DNA of 64,000 nucleotides, taken from contig NZ_CP102355.1 in NCBI RefSeq assembly GCF_009696685.2, forward strand, positions 2,591,501 to 2,655,500, read 5' to 3'. Position 1 is the first letter of the stretch. Each line of letters begins with the position of its first letter. The position numbers were made by a program, and so were the translations under genes. Positions 19,279-27,328 of this stretch are shown in pieces. The DNA is from Paracoccus sp. SMMA_5_TC (GTDB taxonomy: Bacteria > Pseudomonadota > Alphaproteobacteria > Rhodobacterales > Rhodobacteraceae). Below the pieces are notes generated by a model. It worked only from the letters and a program-made list of their open reading frames with translations. It was not told the DNA's origin and did no database searches.

Positions 19279-20673
19279 ATGGCTACGCAAAAGATCTATG
19301 CCGGGGTGGCTTTGCGCGAGACGCGCGCGCGCGCGGGCCTGACCCAGCGGGCCTTTGCCGACCGGCTTGGGGTCTCGCTGCCCTATCTGTCGCAGATGGA
19401 AAACAATCACCGCCCGGTGTCGGCGGGGGTGCTGCTGCGGCTGGCGGCCGAATTTTCCGTCGATCTGGGCGCGATGGCGGTCGGCGACGCCGAACGCATG
19501 GTCATCGACATGGCCGAGGCGCTGGCCGATCCGCTGTTCGACAACCCGCCGCCGCGGGCCGATCTGCGCCTTGCTGCCACCAACGCTCCGGCGCTGGCAC
19601 GCGCCTTTCTGGACCTGTATCGCGCCCATCGCGAAGGGCAGGAAAGGCTGGCGGCGCTGGACGAGGCGCTCGGTTCTGGGGCGCAGAATGCCACCTCTTC
19701 CGCATGGGAAGAGGTCCGCGATTTCTTCCATTATTGCGACAACTACATCGATGCGGTGGATCGCGCGGCGGAACATTTTGCCCGCAGCCAGCCAGAGATG
19801 CCGCCGCTGCAGCGGGCCATTGCCGCATTGACACAGCGCGGAATCACGGTCAGCACCCAGGAACTGGGCGTGGGGCCCGTCTATCGTCGCCAGGGCCAGC
19901 ACATCACCCTGAATGCAGCGGCCGAACCGGCGACCCAGGCCTTTCAGCTGCTGCACCTGCTGGCGCTGGAAAGCCGCGCCGAACTGCTGGAGGCCACCCT
20001 GGAACTTGGGCGGTTCCGAAATGTCTCGGCGCGGGATATCGCACGCCTTGGGCTGGCGAACTATTTCGCCGGTGCGGCGATGATGCCCTATGGCCGTTTC
20101 CTGAGCGCCGCCCGCTCCGAACGCCACGATCTGGAACGGTTGGCGCATCTGTTTCACGCCTCTCTGGAGCAGGTTGCGCATCGCCTTTCAACCCTGCAAA
20201 GAGGCGGGGCGCGCGGGGTGCCGTTCTTTTTCGTGCGTGTGGATCAGGCGGGCACCATTACCAAGCGCCATTCCGCGACCCGGATGCAGTTTGCCCGCTT
20301 TGGTGGCGCCTGTCCGCTGTGGAATGTCCATCAGGCCTTCGAGACGCCGGGCCGCTTTCTGCGTCAGCTTGCCGAAACGCCGGATGGCAAGCGCTACCTG
20401 TTGCTGGCGCGCGACGTTTCCAAACCGGCCGGAGCCTTCGGGGCGCCAGTGCGCCGTTTTGCGATCGGACTGGGGTGCGAGATCGCCTATGCCCGCGATC
20501 TGGTCTATGCCGACGGCCTGGATCTGGGCAACCCCGCCTTGTTCGAGCCGATCGGCGTGTCCTGCCGGATCTGCCCGCGACCCAACTGTCATCAGCGCTC
20601 GGTACCCCCGGTTGACCGCACCATCCGCATTCCCCCGGACCGCCCCGGCCCCCTGCCCTACGAGTTTTCCTGA
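19279..20673 (+). CDS. Short-chain acyl-CoA-responsive regulator, ScfR/RamB/PccR family
   Basis: The 464-residue protein has an N-terminal XRE helix-turn-helix (LTQRAFADRLGVSLPYLSQME, residues about 24-44), a middle region related to M78 IrrE peptidases and a C-terminal DUF2083-like domain with the cysteine cluster SCRICPRPNCHQR. The peptidase HExxH motif is absent: the aligned helix reads FQLLHLLALES, which is also usual in this family, so a sensing rather than proteolytic role is likely. Relatives control propionyl-CoA carboxylase, glyoxylate or methylcitrate genes. The ATG at 19279 is chosen because the open frame upstream runs through the two operator boxes. No target gene is adjacent. 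Confidence 0.85.
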   Translation: MATQKIYAGVALRETRARAGLTQRAFADRLGVSLPYLSQMENNHRPVSAGVLLRLAAEFSVDLGAMAVGDAERMVIDMAEALADPLFDNPPPRADLRLAATNAPALARAFLDLYRAHREGQERLAALDEALGSGAQNATSSAWEEVRDFFHYCDNYIDAVDRAAEHFARSQPEMPPLQRAIAALTQRGITVSTQELGVGPVYRRQGQHITLNAAAEPATQAFQLLHLLALESRAELLEATLELGRFRNVSARDIARLGLANYFAGAAMMPYGRFLSAARSERHDLERLAHLFHASLEQVAHRLSTLQRGGARGVPFFFVRVDQAGTITKRHSATRMQFARFGGACPLWNVHQAFETPGRFLRQLAETPDGKRYLLLARDVSKPAGAFGAPVRRFAIGLGCEIAYARDLVYADGLDLGNPALFEPIGVSCRICPRPNCHQRSVPPVDRTIRIPPDRPGPLPYEFS

Positions 20674-20878
20674 ACCGCTACCCCGCCAGAGACGGCTGAC
20701 CCAACGCGGCAAGACCGGCAAGGTTCCACCGGTCGCCCCCCTGCCATAGGCATCAATCCGCCCAAGGTTTGGTCGCCGTTTCGTGGCATGTTGCGGTTTT
20801 GGCACAGTTCCGATTTATGCATGCCAGCCGCAACCGCCCCTGCCTGGGTGGTCATGCAACAACAATGGATCCGGGACA

Positions 20879-22162
20879 TTGCGCATTACCCATAGTCTGA
20901 ATTCGGTGCTTGAGCGCTGGCTGCCTGAACAGCGTCTCTTCCTGAAATCGGAAAGCTCGACGCGATTTCTGCGCCTGCGACCGACCACCCAGCTCGCCGC
21001 CCTGGGCGGGATTGCGCTGCTTGTGGGCTGGTCGATCATCGCCAGTTCCATCCTGGTGATCGATGCCATCAGTGCGGGATCGTCCCGCGACGAAGCCCGC
21101 CGATCACAAATGGCCCTGGAATCGCGGCTGACCGATCTGTCGGCCGAACGCGACACGCGCGCGGCCGAAGCGGCGGCCGCACAGAACCGCTTTGCGGTAG
21201 CGCTGGATCAGGTTTCGCGCATGCAATCGCAGCTGCTGGAGTCCGAGGCCCGCCGGCATGAGCTGGAAACTGGCCTTGGCGTGGTGCAAACCAACCTCCA
21301 GCAGGCCGTCGCCGCCCAGCACAAGGCCGAAAGCCGGCTGTCCGCCACGGACGCGCCTGCCGATGCCGCCGAACTGCAGGCGGCGCTGGATATCCTGTCG
21401 GGTGAACTGCGCCAGGCGGCAAGCGAACGGGCCACGGCCCTGCGCGAGGCACAGGACGCGCGGCGCACGGCCCAGGCGCTGGAAATCGAGCGCGACCAGA
21501 TCATCGCCCGCAACGACGAGATCCTGACCCAGCTGGAAGACGCCGTGACAGTTTCGGTCAAGCCGCTGGACGACATGTTCCGCAGTGTGGGGATGAATCC
21601 CGATCAGATCCTCGAGACCGTGCGCAAGGGGTATTCCGGCCAGGGCGGGCCGTTGAACCCGATCAGCTATTCCTCCAGCGGCAATGCCGAGATCACGCAG
21701 GGCGAAGCCAAGGCCAACGAGATCCTGATCACGCTGGACCAGATGAACAGCTATCGCATTGCCGTGGAAAAGATGCCCCTGGCGATGCCCGTGCAGTCTG
21801 CATTCCGGTTCACCTCGCCTTTCGGCCGCCGCTGGGGCCGCGCCCATGAAGGCATCGATCTGGCCGCCCCGGTCGGCACGCCGATCCATTCGACCGCCGA
21901 GGGCACGGTGATCTTTGCCGGATGGCAGCGCGGCTATGGCAACCTGATCAAGATCCAGCACGCGCTGGGTGTCGAAACCCGCTACGGCCATCTGTCCAAG
22001 ATTCGGGTCAAGGTCGGGCAAAAGGTGTCGCGTGGCACGCGGATCGGTGATATGGGCAATACCGGACGCTCGACCGGTTCGCATCTGCATTACGAAGTGC
22101 GGGTGAACGGTCAGGCCATGAACCCCATGACCTTCATCAAGGCTGCCCAGAATGTTTTCTAA
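20879..22162 (+). CDS. M23 (LytM) family peptidoglycan endopeptidase
   Basis: A 427-residue envelope protein: cytoplasmic N-terminus, one membrane helix (about residues 41-64, LAALGGIALLVGWSII), a long coiled coil rich in Ala, Glu and Arg, and a C-terminal M23 domain. Zinc ligands are present in RAHEGIDLAAP (His, Asp) and GSHLHYEV (HxH), so it should be an active D,D- or D,L-endopeptidase. No ATG fits the family start; TTG at 20879, with GGATCCGGG before it, gives the expected RITHSLN start. Its last 11 bases overlap the bactofilin gene, suggesting coupled production of a shape-determining pair. Confidence 0.88.
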   Translation: MRITHSLNSVLERWLPEQRLFLKSESSTRFLRLRPTTQLAALGGIALLVGWSIIASSILVIDAISAGSSRDEARRSQMALESRLTDLSAERDTRAAEAAAAQNRFAVALDQVSRMQSQLLESEARRHELETGLGVVQTNLQQAVAAQHKAESRLSATDAPADAAELQAALDILSGELRQAASERATALREAQDARRTAQALEIERDQIIARNDEILTQLEDAVTVSVKPLDDMFRSVGMNPDQILETVRKGYSGQGGPLNPISYSSSGNAEITQGEAKANEILITLDQMNSYRIAVEKMPLAMPVQSAFRFTSPFGRRWGRAHEGIDLAAPVGTPIHSTAEGTVIFAGWQRGYGNLIKIQHALGVETRYGHLSKIRVKVGQKVSRGTRIGDMGNTGRSTGSHLHYEVRVNGQAMNPMTFIKAAQNVF

Positions 22163-22661
22163 GACCCGTGTCACCGAACCCGGCCCCCGCACCCAGACGG
22201 CGCCCGAGCCCGCGACCGCCCGGCCTCTGGAAAACCCGGCTGATGTCCCCGCGGCCCAATCCGCCGCGGCTGCGCGCGGCCGCACCGCACCGTCGATCCT
22301 GTCGTCCGATCTGACGGTCAGCGGAAATCTGCAAACCGAAGGCGATATCCAGATCGAGGGCACGATCGAAGGCGATATCCGTGCCCATCAGCTGATTGTC
22401 GGCGAAAGCGCCACGATTCGCGGTGAGATCGTCGCTGAAGAGGTCGTGGTGCATGGGCGCGTCGTCGGCCGCGTGCGCGGTCTGAAGGTGCGACTGACCG
22501 CCACCGCCCGCGTCGAGGGCGACATCATCCACAAGACCATCGCCATTGAATCGGGCGCGCATTTCGAGGGCTCTGTGCAACGCCAGGAAGACCCGTTGAC
22601 GAAATCTGCCGCGCCAAAACTTGCGGCTCCGGTCACGCCCCGGCTGGCCAACAGCGAATAG
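22152..22661 (+). CDS. Bactofilin (polymer-forming cytoskeletal protein)
   Basis: The 169-residue protein has proline-rich disordered ends and a central repeat of short beta turns (GNLQTEGDIQIEGTIEGDI, then IRGEIVAEEVVVHGRVVG, then VEGDIIHKTIAIESGAHFEG), the right-handed beta-helix of bactofilins. Bactofilins polymerise without nucleotide and position wall enzymes. Overlap with the M23 endopeptidase gene by 11 bases mirrors the bactofilin/M23 pairing known in Helicobacter (CcmA with Csd proteins) and Caulobacter relatives. A terminator follows. Confidence 0.92.
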   Translation: MFSKTRVTEPGPRTQTAPEPATARPLENPADVPAAQSAAAARGRTAPSILSSDLTVSGNLQTEGDIQIEGTIEGDIRAHQLIVGESATIRGEIVAEEVVVHGRVVGRVRGLKVRLTATARVEGDIIHKTIAIESGAHFEGSVQRQEDPLTKSAAPKLAAPVTPRLANSE

Positions 22662-22684
22662 TCAGGACGGCGTCAGTCGATGTC

Positions 22685-22709
22685 GGGCGGCCCTGCGGCC
22701 GCCCTTTTT
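22685..22709 (+). terminator. Rho-independent terminator of the M23-bactofilin operon
   Basis: GGGCGGCC, loop CTGC, GGCCGCCC and TTTTT lie 24 bases past the bactofilin stop. The last T is shared with the stop codon of the convergent DUF2189 gene. Confidence 0.92.
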
Positions 22710-23575
22710 CATGCCCGCAGTCGCAAGGGTTCAGGGGTCGGGTCGGGCATCAGCTGGCGATACATGTGCCAACTGGCGTGCCCAAGAACCGGCAGCACCA
22801 CCAGCAACCCGATGAACATTGTCGCGATGGCCGCAAACAGCAGCGCCGCGATCACTGCTGCCCAGACCGCCAGCACCAGCGGATTGGCCGCGACCGCCTG
22901 AAAGCTGGCAATGATTGCGGAAATCAGGTCGACCTCACGGTCGAGAATGAGCGGCAGGCCAACGACAGTGATCGAGAACAGCACCGCCGCAAAGCCGCCG
23001 CCGATCAGCGTGCCCACCAGAAGCATCACCAGCCCCCTGCCGTGAAACAGGATCTCGGCCGATTTGGTGATGTTGGTCAGCGACGACACGCCCATGAACA
23101 GCGCAAAGATGGTGTGGGCAACAAATACCCAGAACATGAACATCAGCAGGATCACCATGGCCATCGAGGGAACCTGTCGATCCTTTTGCGCCACCACCAC
23201 CCCCAGGATCTGGCGCCAGTCCAGGGGCTGATCCATCTCGATGCGGCGGCTGACCTCGTAAAGGCCTACGGCGGCAAAGGGTGCAAGCAGGGGAAAGCCG
23301 ACGACAAAGGGCATCAGCCACCACTCCTGCCCTGCCGCCAGCGCCACCGTGGCCAGCACCCAGCCGCCCAGCACGTAAAAGGCCGCAAACAGCAGGCCAA
23401 AGGCCGGCGCCCTGCGGAAGTCGCGCCACCCCTCGACCAGCACCTGTCCGATGGTGCCCATGCCGATGATGGCAGGCAGGGGAATTTCATCCGGGCCCGG
23501 GTCCGGCGCCGGATCGGGTAGCGGCGGTGGCTCACGCTCGGGTATGGGCTGCGGAAACGGCCTGGGTTCGGTCAT
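22709..23575 (-). CDS. DUF2189 integral membrane protein
   Basis: The 288-residue protein starts with about 30 residues of Pro/Glu/Asp-rich cytoplasmic sequence and continues with six or so membrane helices. GWRDFRRAPAFGLLFAAFYV and VGLYEVSRRIEMDQPLDW are typical of DUF2189 proteins, sometimes annotated as cytochrome c oxidase subunit-like without proof. The ATG at 23575 is chosen over a longer frame because the family starts near the acidic N-terminus. It is followed convergently by the bactofilin terminator. Function unknown. Confidence 0.8.
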   Translation of the reverse strand: MTEPRPFPQPIPEREPPPLPDPAPDPGPDEIPLPAIIGMGTIGQVLVEGWRDFRRAPAFGLLFAAFYVLGGWVLATVALAAGQEWWLMPFVVGFPLLAPFAAVGLYEVSRRIEMDQPLDWRQILGVVVAQKDRQVPSMAMVILLMFMFWVFVAHTIFALFMGVSSLTNITKSAEILFHGRGLVMLLVGTLIGGGFAAVLFSITVVGLPLILDREVDLISAIIASFQAVAANPLVLAVWAAVIAALLFAAIATMFIGLLVVLPVLGHASWHMYRQLMPDPTPEPLRLRA

Positions 23576-23634
23576 GCCTGTTACGTCCTGTGTCGACGAA
23601 CACAGGTTAGCAGGCTGTGGCAAAAGCGAAAGTC

Positions 23635-24129
23635 TCAGCGGGCGAATCGGGCCTTCAGGGCCTGCTCGACCGCAGGCGACACGAATTTCGACACATCCCC
23701 GCCCAGACGGGCGATTTCCTTGACCAGTTTCGAGGCAATGGCCTGGCGCCGCGCGTCCGCCATCAGGAACACGGTCTCGATATTCGAATCAAGCGCGCGG
23801 TTCATGCCAACCATCTGAAACTCGTATTCGAAATCGGCCACGGCGCGCAGGCCGCGCACGATGACCCTGGCACCCACGTCGCGCGCGCAGTCGATCAACA
23901 GGTTTTCAAAGGGATGCACGACGATTTCCCCGCCCGAGGCAGCGGCGATGCGGTCGCATTCGCTGCGCACCATCGCCACCCGGTCCTCAAGCGGGAACAG
24001 GGGCCCCTTGTCCCGGTTGATCGCCACGCCGATCACCAACCGGTCGACCAGTTCCATCGCGCGCTCGATGATGTCGATATGACCCAGGGTGATCGGGTCG
24101 AAAGTGCCGGGATACAGGCCAATGCGCAT
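23635..24129 (-). CDS. coaD: Phosphopantetheine adenylyltransferase
   Basis: CoaD makes dephospho-CoA from phosphopantetheine and ATP, the fourth step of CoA synthesis. The 164-residue protein shows the nucleotidyltransferase motif GLYPGTFDPITLGHIDII at the N-terminus, IVRGLRAVADFEYEFQM (substrate binding) and the ASKLVKEIARLGGDVSKFV C-terminal motif. The ATG at 24129 follows GGTGGAG. It stands 90 bases after the CBS-domain gene on the same strand. Confidence 0.95.
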   Translation of the reverse strand: MRIGLYPGTFDPITLGHIDIIERAMELVDRLVIGVAINRDKGPLFPLEDRVAMVRSECDRIAAASGGEIVVHPFENLLIDCARDVGARVIVRGLRAVADFEYEFQMVGMNRALDSNIETVFLMADARRQAIASKLVKEIARLGGDVSKFVSPAVEQALKARFAR

Positions 24130-24219
24130 GATGGCTCCACCTTCGTGCGGATTCCCGCAGTCAAACAGGATTTCCGCGAAACTGCAAGCGGTTGCGCCCA
24201 CTGGCCTGCGCAGGCGACG

Positions 24220-24657
24220 TCAGTTGCCCATGATCATCCCGGTCAGCGCCTCTTTCTCGGCCGCCAGTTCCTTGAGCCGGGCGGAAACCGCATCGCCGAT
24301 CGACACCAGGCCGATCATCTCACCGGCGTCGTTCACCACGGGCAGGTGGCGGAAACGTCCCTGGGTCATCCGTTCAAGGATCACCAGCGCGTCCTCGCCC
24401 TTGGTGCAGGTCATCGGCTTTCGGGTCATCAGCTCGCTGATTGGCGCATCAAGGACGGGTGCGCCGCGCCGGCCCAATTCGCGCACGATGTCGCGTTCAG
24501 ACAGGATGCCCAGCGGGATCTTTCCATCCTCGGACACCACCACCGCGCCGATCCGCTTCTCCGACAGCAGCTTGGCGGCCTCGGCCACGCTGGCGCCGGG
24601 GGCGATGGTGAAGATATCGCCATTGGGCTTCATCGACAGGATCTGGGTGACGAGCAT
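24220..24657 (-). CDS. CBS-domain pair protein
   Basis: The 145-residue protein consists of two CBS domains (about residues 8-65 and 75-130), seen from GASVAEAAKLLSEKRIGAVV with GILSERDIVREL and from LVILERMTQGRFRHLPVV with GLVSIGDAVSARL. CBS pairs bind adenosyl nucleotides and regulate a partner; as a stand-alone protein its partner is unknown. AGGAGG six bases before the ATG at 24657 is one of the strongest ribosome sites in the window. It is upstream of coaD on the same strand. Confidence 0.88.
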   Translation of the reverse strand: MLVTQILSMKPNGDIFTIAPGASVAEAAKLLSEKRIGAVVVSEDGKIPLGILSERDIVRELGRRGAPVLDAPISELMTRKPMTCTKGEDALVILERMTQGRFRHLPVVNDAGEMIGLVSIGDAVSARLKELAAEKEALTGMIMGN

Positions 24658-24750
24658 GTTTGTCCTCCTGGCATCAGGCTCATGAAACGGCCTTGTGTCA
24701 GCGTTGCCGCAACCCGCGCTTGCGTCAAGGCCGATGTGCAGCCGCAGCAA

Positions 24751-25644
24751 TCAGGGCTGCACCAGCGCCTCGAGCCGCGCCACCTCGGCCCGCAGCCCCT
24801 GGGCCAGCGCCTCGGCCAGCCGGGTCATGCGCTGGGACCGGCGGTCGTCGGCATGGCGGATCAACCAGAAGCTGCGTTTCAGCGCGATCTGGTCGGTCAG
24901 CACCCGCTGCACCCCCGGGCAAAACGGAATGGCGAAATCGTGCACGATTCCCAAGCCCGCCCCGGCGCGGATCGCCTGCATCTGCACCGACACCGAGTTC
25001 GAGGTCAGCTGCGCCCAATCGGCCCCGGTTTCGGGCAGATAATCCAGTTCGCGGTCAAAGATCATGTCGGCGATATAGCCGATCATGCGATGCCCCTGCA
25101 GGTCGGCGCGGCTGCGGATCGGCGGGTGCCGGCGCAAGTAATCCTGATGCCCGGCCAGATGCAGGTGATAATCGGTCAGCCGCTGCACCACCAGCCGACC
25201 CGCCTGCGGCTGGGATACGGCGATGGCCATGTCCGCTTCGCGCCGCGACAGGTTGAACACCCTGGGCAGGGCGACGATCTGGATTTCCAGCCCCGGGTGC
25301 GATTCGCACAGCCGCGCGCAGACCTGCGGCAGCAGATAGTTGGCACAACCGTCGGGGGCGCCGATACGCACCTGCCCGCCGAGGTCGCCGGGGCCGGTCA
25401 GCGCCTCGGCCGCGCCGGTCAGCGCCGCCTCGGCCGCCTCGGCATGGGGCAGCAGCCGCTCGCCCTCGGGCGCAAGCGCATAGCCCTGTGGCGTCTTGAG
25501 AAACAGCTTGGCCCCCAGCGCCGCCTCAAGCCGCGCCACCCGGCGGCCCACGGTCGAGGCATCGACACCCAACCGCCGGCCGGCGCCGGACAGGCTGTCG
25601 GCACGCGCCACCGCCAGAAAGATGCGCAGATCATCCCAATCCAT
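24751..25644 (-). CDS. LysR-family regulator, probably of the valine-catabolic operon
   Basis: The 297-residue protein has the LysR helix-turn-helix at residues 1-60 (MDWDDLRIFLAVARADSLSG, then VDASTVGRRVARLEAALGAK) and a substrate-binding effector domain with GQVRIGAPDGCANYLL. It is divergent from mmsA across 105 bases, the usual arrangement of a LysR regulator and its target, and that gap holds a palindrome TTTGCA-N4-TGCAAA. The inducer is likely an intermediate of valine or isobutyrate breakdown, by inference from context. Confidence 0.88.
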   Translation of the reverse strand: MDWDDLRIFLAVARADSLSGAGRRLGVDASTVGRRVARLEAALGAKLFLKTPQGYALAPEGERLLPHAEAAEAALTGAAEALTGPGDLGGQVRIGAPDGCANYLLPQVCARLCESHPGLEIQIVALPRVFNLSRREADMAIAVSQPQAGRLVVQRLTDYHLHLAGHQDYLRRHPPIRSRADLQGHRMIGYIADMIFDRELDYLPETGADWAQLTSNSVSVQMQAIRAGAGLGIVHDFAIPFCPGVQRVLTDQIALKRSFWLIRHADDRRSQRMTRLAEALAQGLRAEVARLEALVQP

Positions 25645-25652
25645 GCCCGGCC

Positions 25653-25668
25653 TTTGCAGAAATGCAAA
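25653..25668. promoter_or_regulatory. Palindrome TTTGCA-N4-TGCAAA before mmsA
   Basis: A perfect inverted repeat (25653-25658 and 25663-25668) lies nine bases from the LysR start and 82 bases from the mmsA ATG. It fits a LysR-type binding site. Its half sites also equal the core of the TTTGCAAA boxes upstream of the ScfR-type regulator, so that factor could bind here instead or as well. Confidence 0.5.
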
Positions 25669-25749
25669 ACGCTTTTGCCACACTGCCTCTTTCTGCGGCA
25701 GGGATGCAAGCCTATGATCCCCGCGACAGCGAACCCGACGGAGACAGCC

Positions 25750-27249
25750 ATGCAGGAACTGAGCCACTGGATCGACGGCAAAGAGGTCAAGGGCACCTCG
25801 GGCCGGTTCAGCGATGTCTATAACCCCGCCACCGGCGAAATCATCGCCAAGGTGCCGCTGGCGACGCCGGCCGAACTGGACGCGGCCGTGCGCAGCGCCG
25901 AAAAGGCACAGGTCGCCTGGGCCGCCACCAACCCCCAGCGCCGCGCGCGGGTGATGATGAAATTCGGCCAGCTCATCAACGACAACATGGACGCCCTGGC
26001 CGAGCTGGTCAGCCGCGAACACGGCAAGACCCTGCCCGACGCCCGCGGCGACGTGCAGCGCGGCCTTGAGGTGATCGAGGTCTGCATGGGCGCCCCGGCG
26101 ATGCTCAAGGGCGAATACACCGGCGATGCCGGCCCCGGCATCGACCTTTACGCCATGCGCCAGCCGCTGGGCGTGGTCGCCGGCATCACGCCGTTCAACT
26201 TTCCGGCCATGATCCCGCTGTGGAAGATGGGGCCGGCGCTGTCCGCCGGCAATGCCATGATCCTGAAGCCCTCGGAACGGGTTCCCTCGACCTCGATCAT
26301 GCTGGCAAGGCTGGCGCAGGAAGCGGGGCTGCCCGACGGGGTGTTGCAGGTGGTGAACGGCGACAAGGAAATCGTCGACGCGATCCTGGATCACCCGACC
26401 ATTCAGGCCGTGGGCTTTGTGGGCTCGACCCCGATCGCGCAATACATCTATGGCCGCGCGGCCAGCAACGGCAAGCGCGCACAGTGCTTCGGCGGCGCCA
26501 AGAACCACATGCTGATCATGCCCGACGCCGATCTGGACAAGGCTGCCGACGCGCTGGTCGGCGCGGGCTTCGGCGCGGCGGGCGAACGCTGCATGGCGAT
26601 CTCGGTCGCGGTGCCGGTGGGGGAAAAGACCGCCGATGCGCTGATCGAACGGCTGGTGCCGCGCATCGAAAAGCTGAAGGTCGGTCCCTATACCGCCGGC
26701 GAGGATGTGGATTTCGGCCCGGTCATCACCAGGGCCGCGCAGGAGCGCATCAACCGGCTGATCGAATCCGGTGTGCAGCAGGGCGCCGATCTGGTGGTCG
26801 ATGGTCGCGGGCTGAGCATCCAGGGCTACGAGAACGGCTTTTTCTGCGGCCCGTCGCTGTTCGACCGCGTGACCCGCGACATGGACATCTACAAGGAAGA
26901 AATCTTCGGTCCGGTATTGTCCACGGTCCGCACCCAGAACTACGAAGAGGCGCTGAAGCTGGTCATGGACAATGACTATGGCAACGGCACCGCGATCTTT
27001 ACCGCCGATGGCGATACCGCCCGCGATTTCGCCAGCCGGGTGAACGTGGGCATGGTCGGCATCAACTTTCCGATCCCGGTGCCGCTGAGCTATTACACCT
27101 TCGGCGGCTGGAAGAAATCGGCATTCGGCGATCTGAACCAGTATGGTCCCGACGCATTCCGCTTCTATACCCGGACCAAGACCGTGACCGCGCGCTGGTT
27201 CTCGGGGATCAAGGACGGGGCCAGCCTGAACTTCAAGGCGCTGGACTGA
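25750..27249 (+). CDS. mmsA: CoA-acylating methylmalonate-semialdehyde dehydrogenase
   Basis: MmsA converts methylmalonate semialdehyde, NAD and CoA to propionyl-CoA, the last step of valine breakdown, and also acts on malonate semialdehyde. The 499-residue protein has the aldehyde dehydrogenase fold: VVAGITPFNFPAMIPLWKM (NAD site), KPSERVPSTS and the catalytic cysteine in GAAGERCMAIS (about residue 285). FPIPVPLSYYTFGGWKKS is typical of MmsA. The frame is open for more than 2 kb upstream, but only the ATG at 25750 gives the family start. It leads the valine operon. Confidence 0.95.
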   Translation: MQELSHWIDGKEVKGTSGRFSDVYNPATGEIIAKVPLATPAELDAAVRSAEKAQVAWAATNPQRRARVMMKFGQLINDNMDALAELVSREHGKTLPDARGDVQRGLEVIEVCMGAPAMLKGEYTGDAGPGIDLYAMRQPLGVVAGITPFNFPAMIPLWKMGPALSAGNAMILKPSERVPSTSIMLARLAQEAGLPDGVLQVVNGDKEIVDAILDHPTIQAVGFVGSTPIAQYIYGRAASNGKRAQCFGGAKNHMLIMPDADLDKAADALVGAGFGAAGERCMAISVAVPVGEKTADALIERLVPRIEKLKVGPYTAGEDVDFGPVITRAAQERINRLIESGVQQGADLVVDGRGLSIQGYENGFFCGPSLFDRVTRDMDIYKEEIFGPVLSTVRTQNYEEALKLVMDNDYGNGTAIFTADGDTARDFASRVNVGMVGINFPIPVPLSYYTFGGWKKSAFGDLNQYGPDAFRFYTRTKTVTARWFSGIKDGASLNFKALD

Positions 27250-27255
27250 AACGAT

Positions 27256-27277
27256 CGGGCGGGGGCGACCCCGCCCG
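27256..27277 (+). promoter_or_regulatory. GNRA-capped hairpin between mmsA and acyl-CoA dehydrogenase gene
   Basis: CGGGCGGGG, loop GCGA, CCCCGCCCG: a nine-pair perfect stem six bases after the mmsA stop with no T-run. It could stabilise the mmsA message or lower read-through into the next gene. Confidence 0.55.
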
Positions 27278-27328
27278 CAGCCCGTCGCCATTCGGGACGG
27301 CAAGCACGACATTCGCAAGGGGGGACGC

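Noticed and set aside
20790..20830. Possible sigma-54 promoter (TGGCAC) before the M23 gene
   Set aside because: The required GC at the -12 position does not occur at the correct spacing.
23617..27249. Single open frame of 1210 codons on the plus strand
   Set aside because: Only the last 500 codons are mmsA. The first part is antisense to DUF2189, coaD, CBS and lysR genes and has no protein-like pattern; GC-rich codon use keeps it open.
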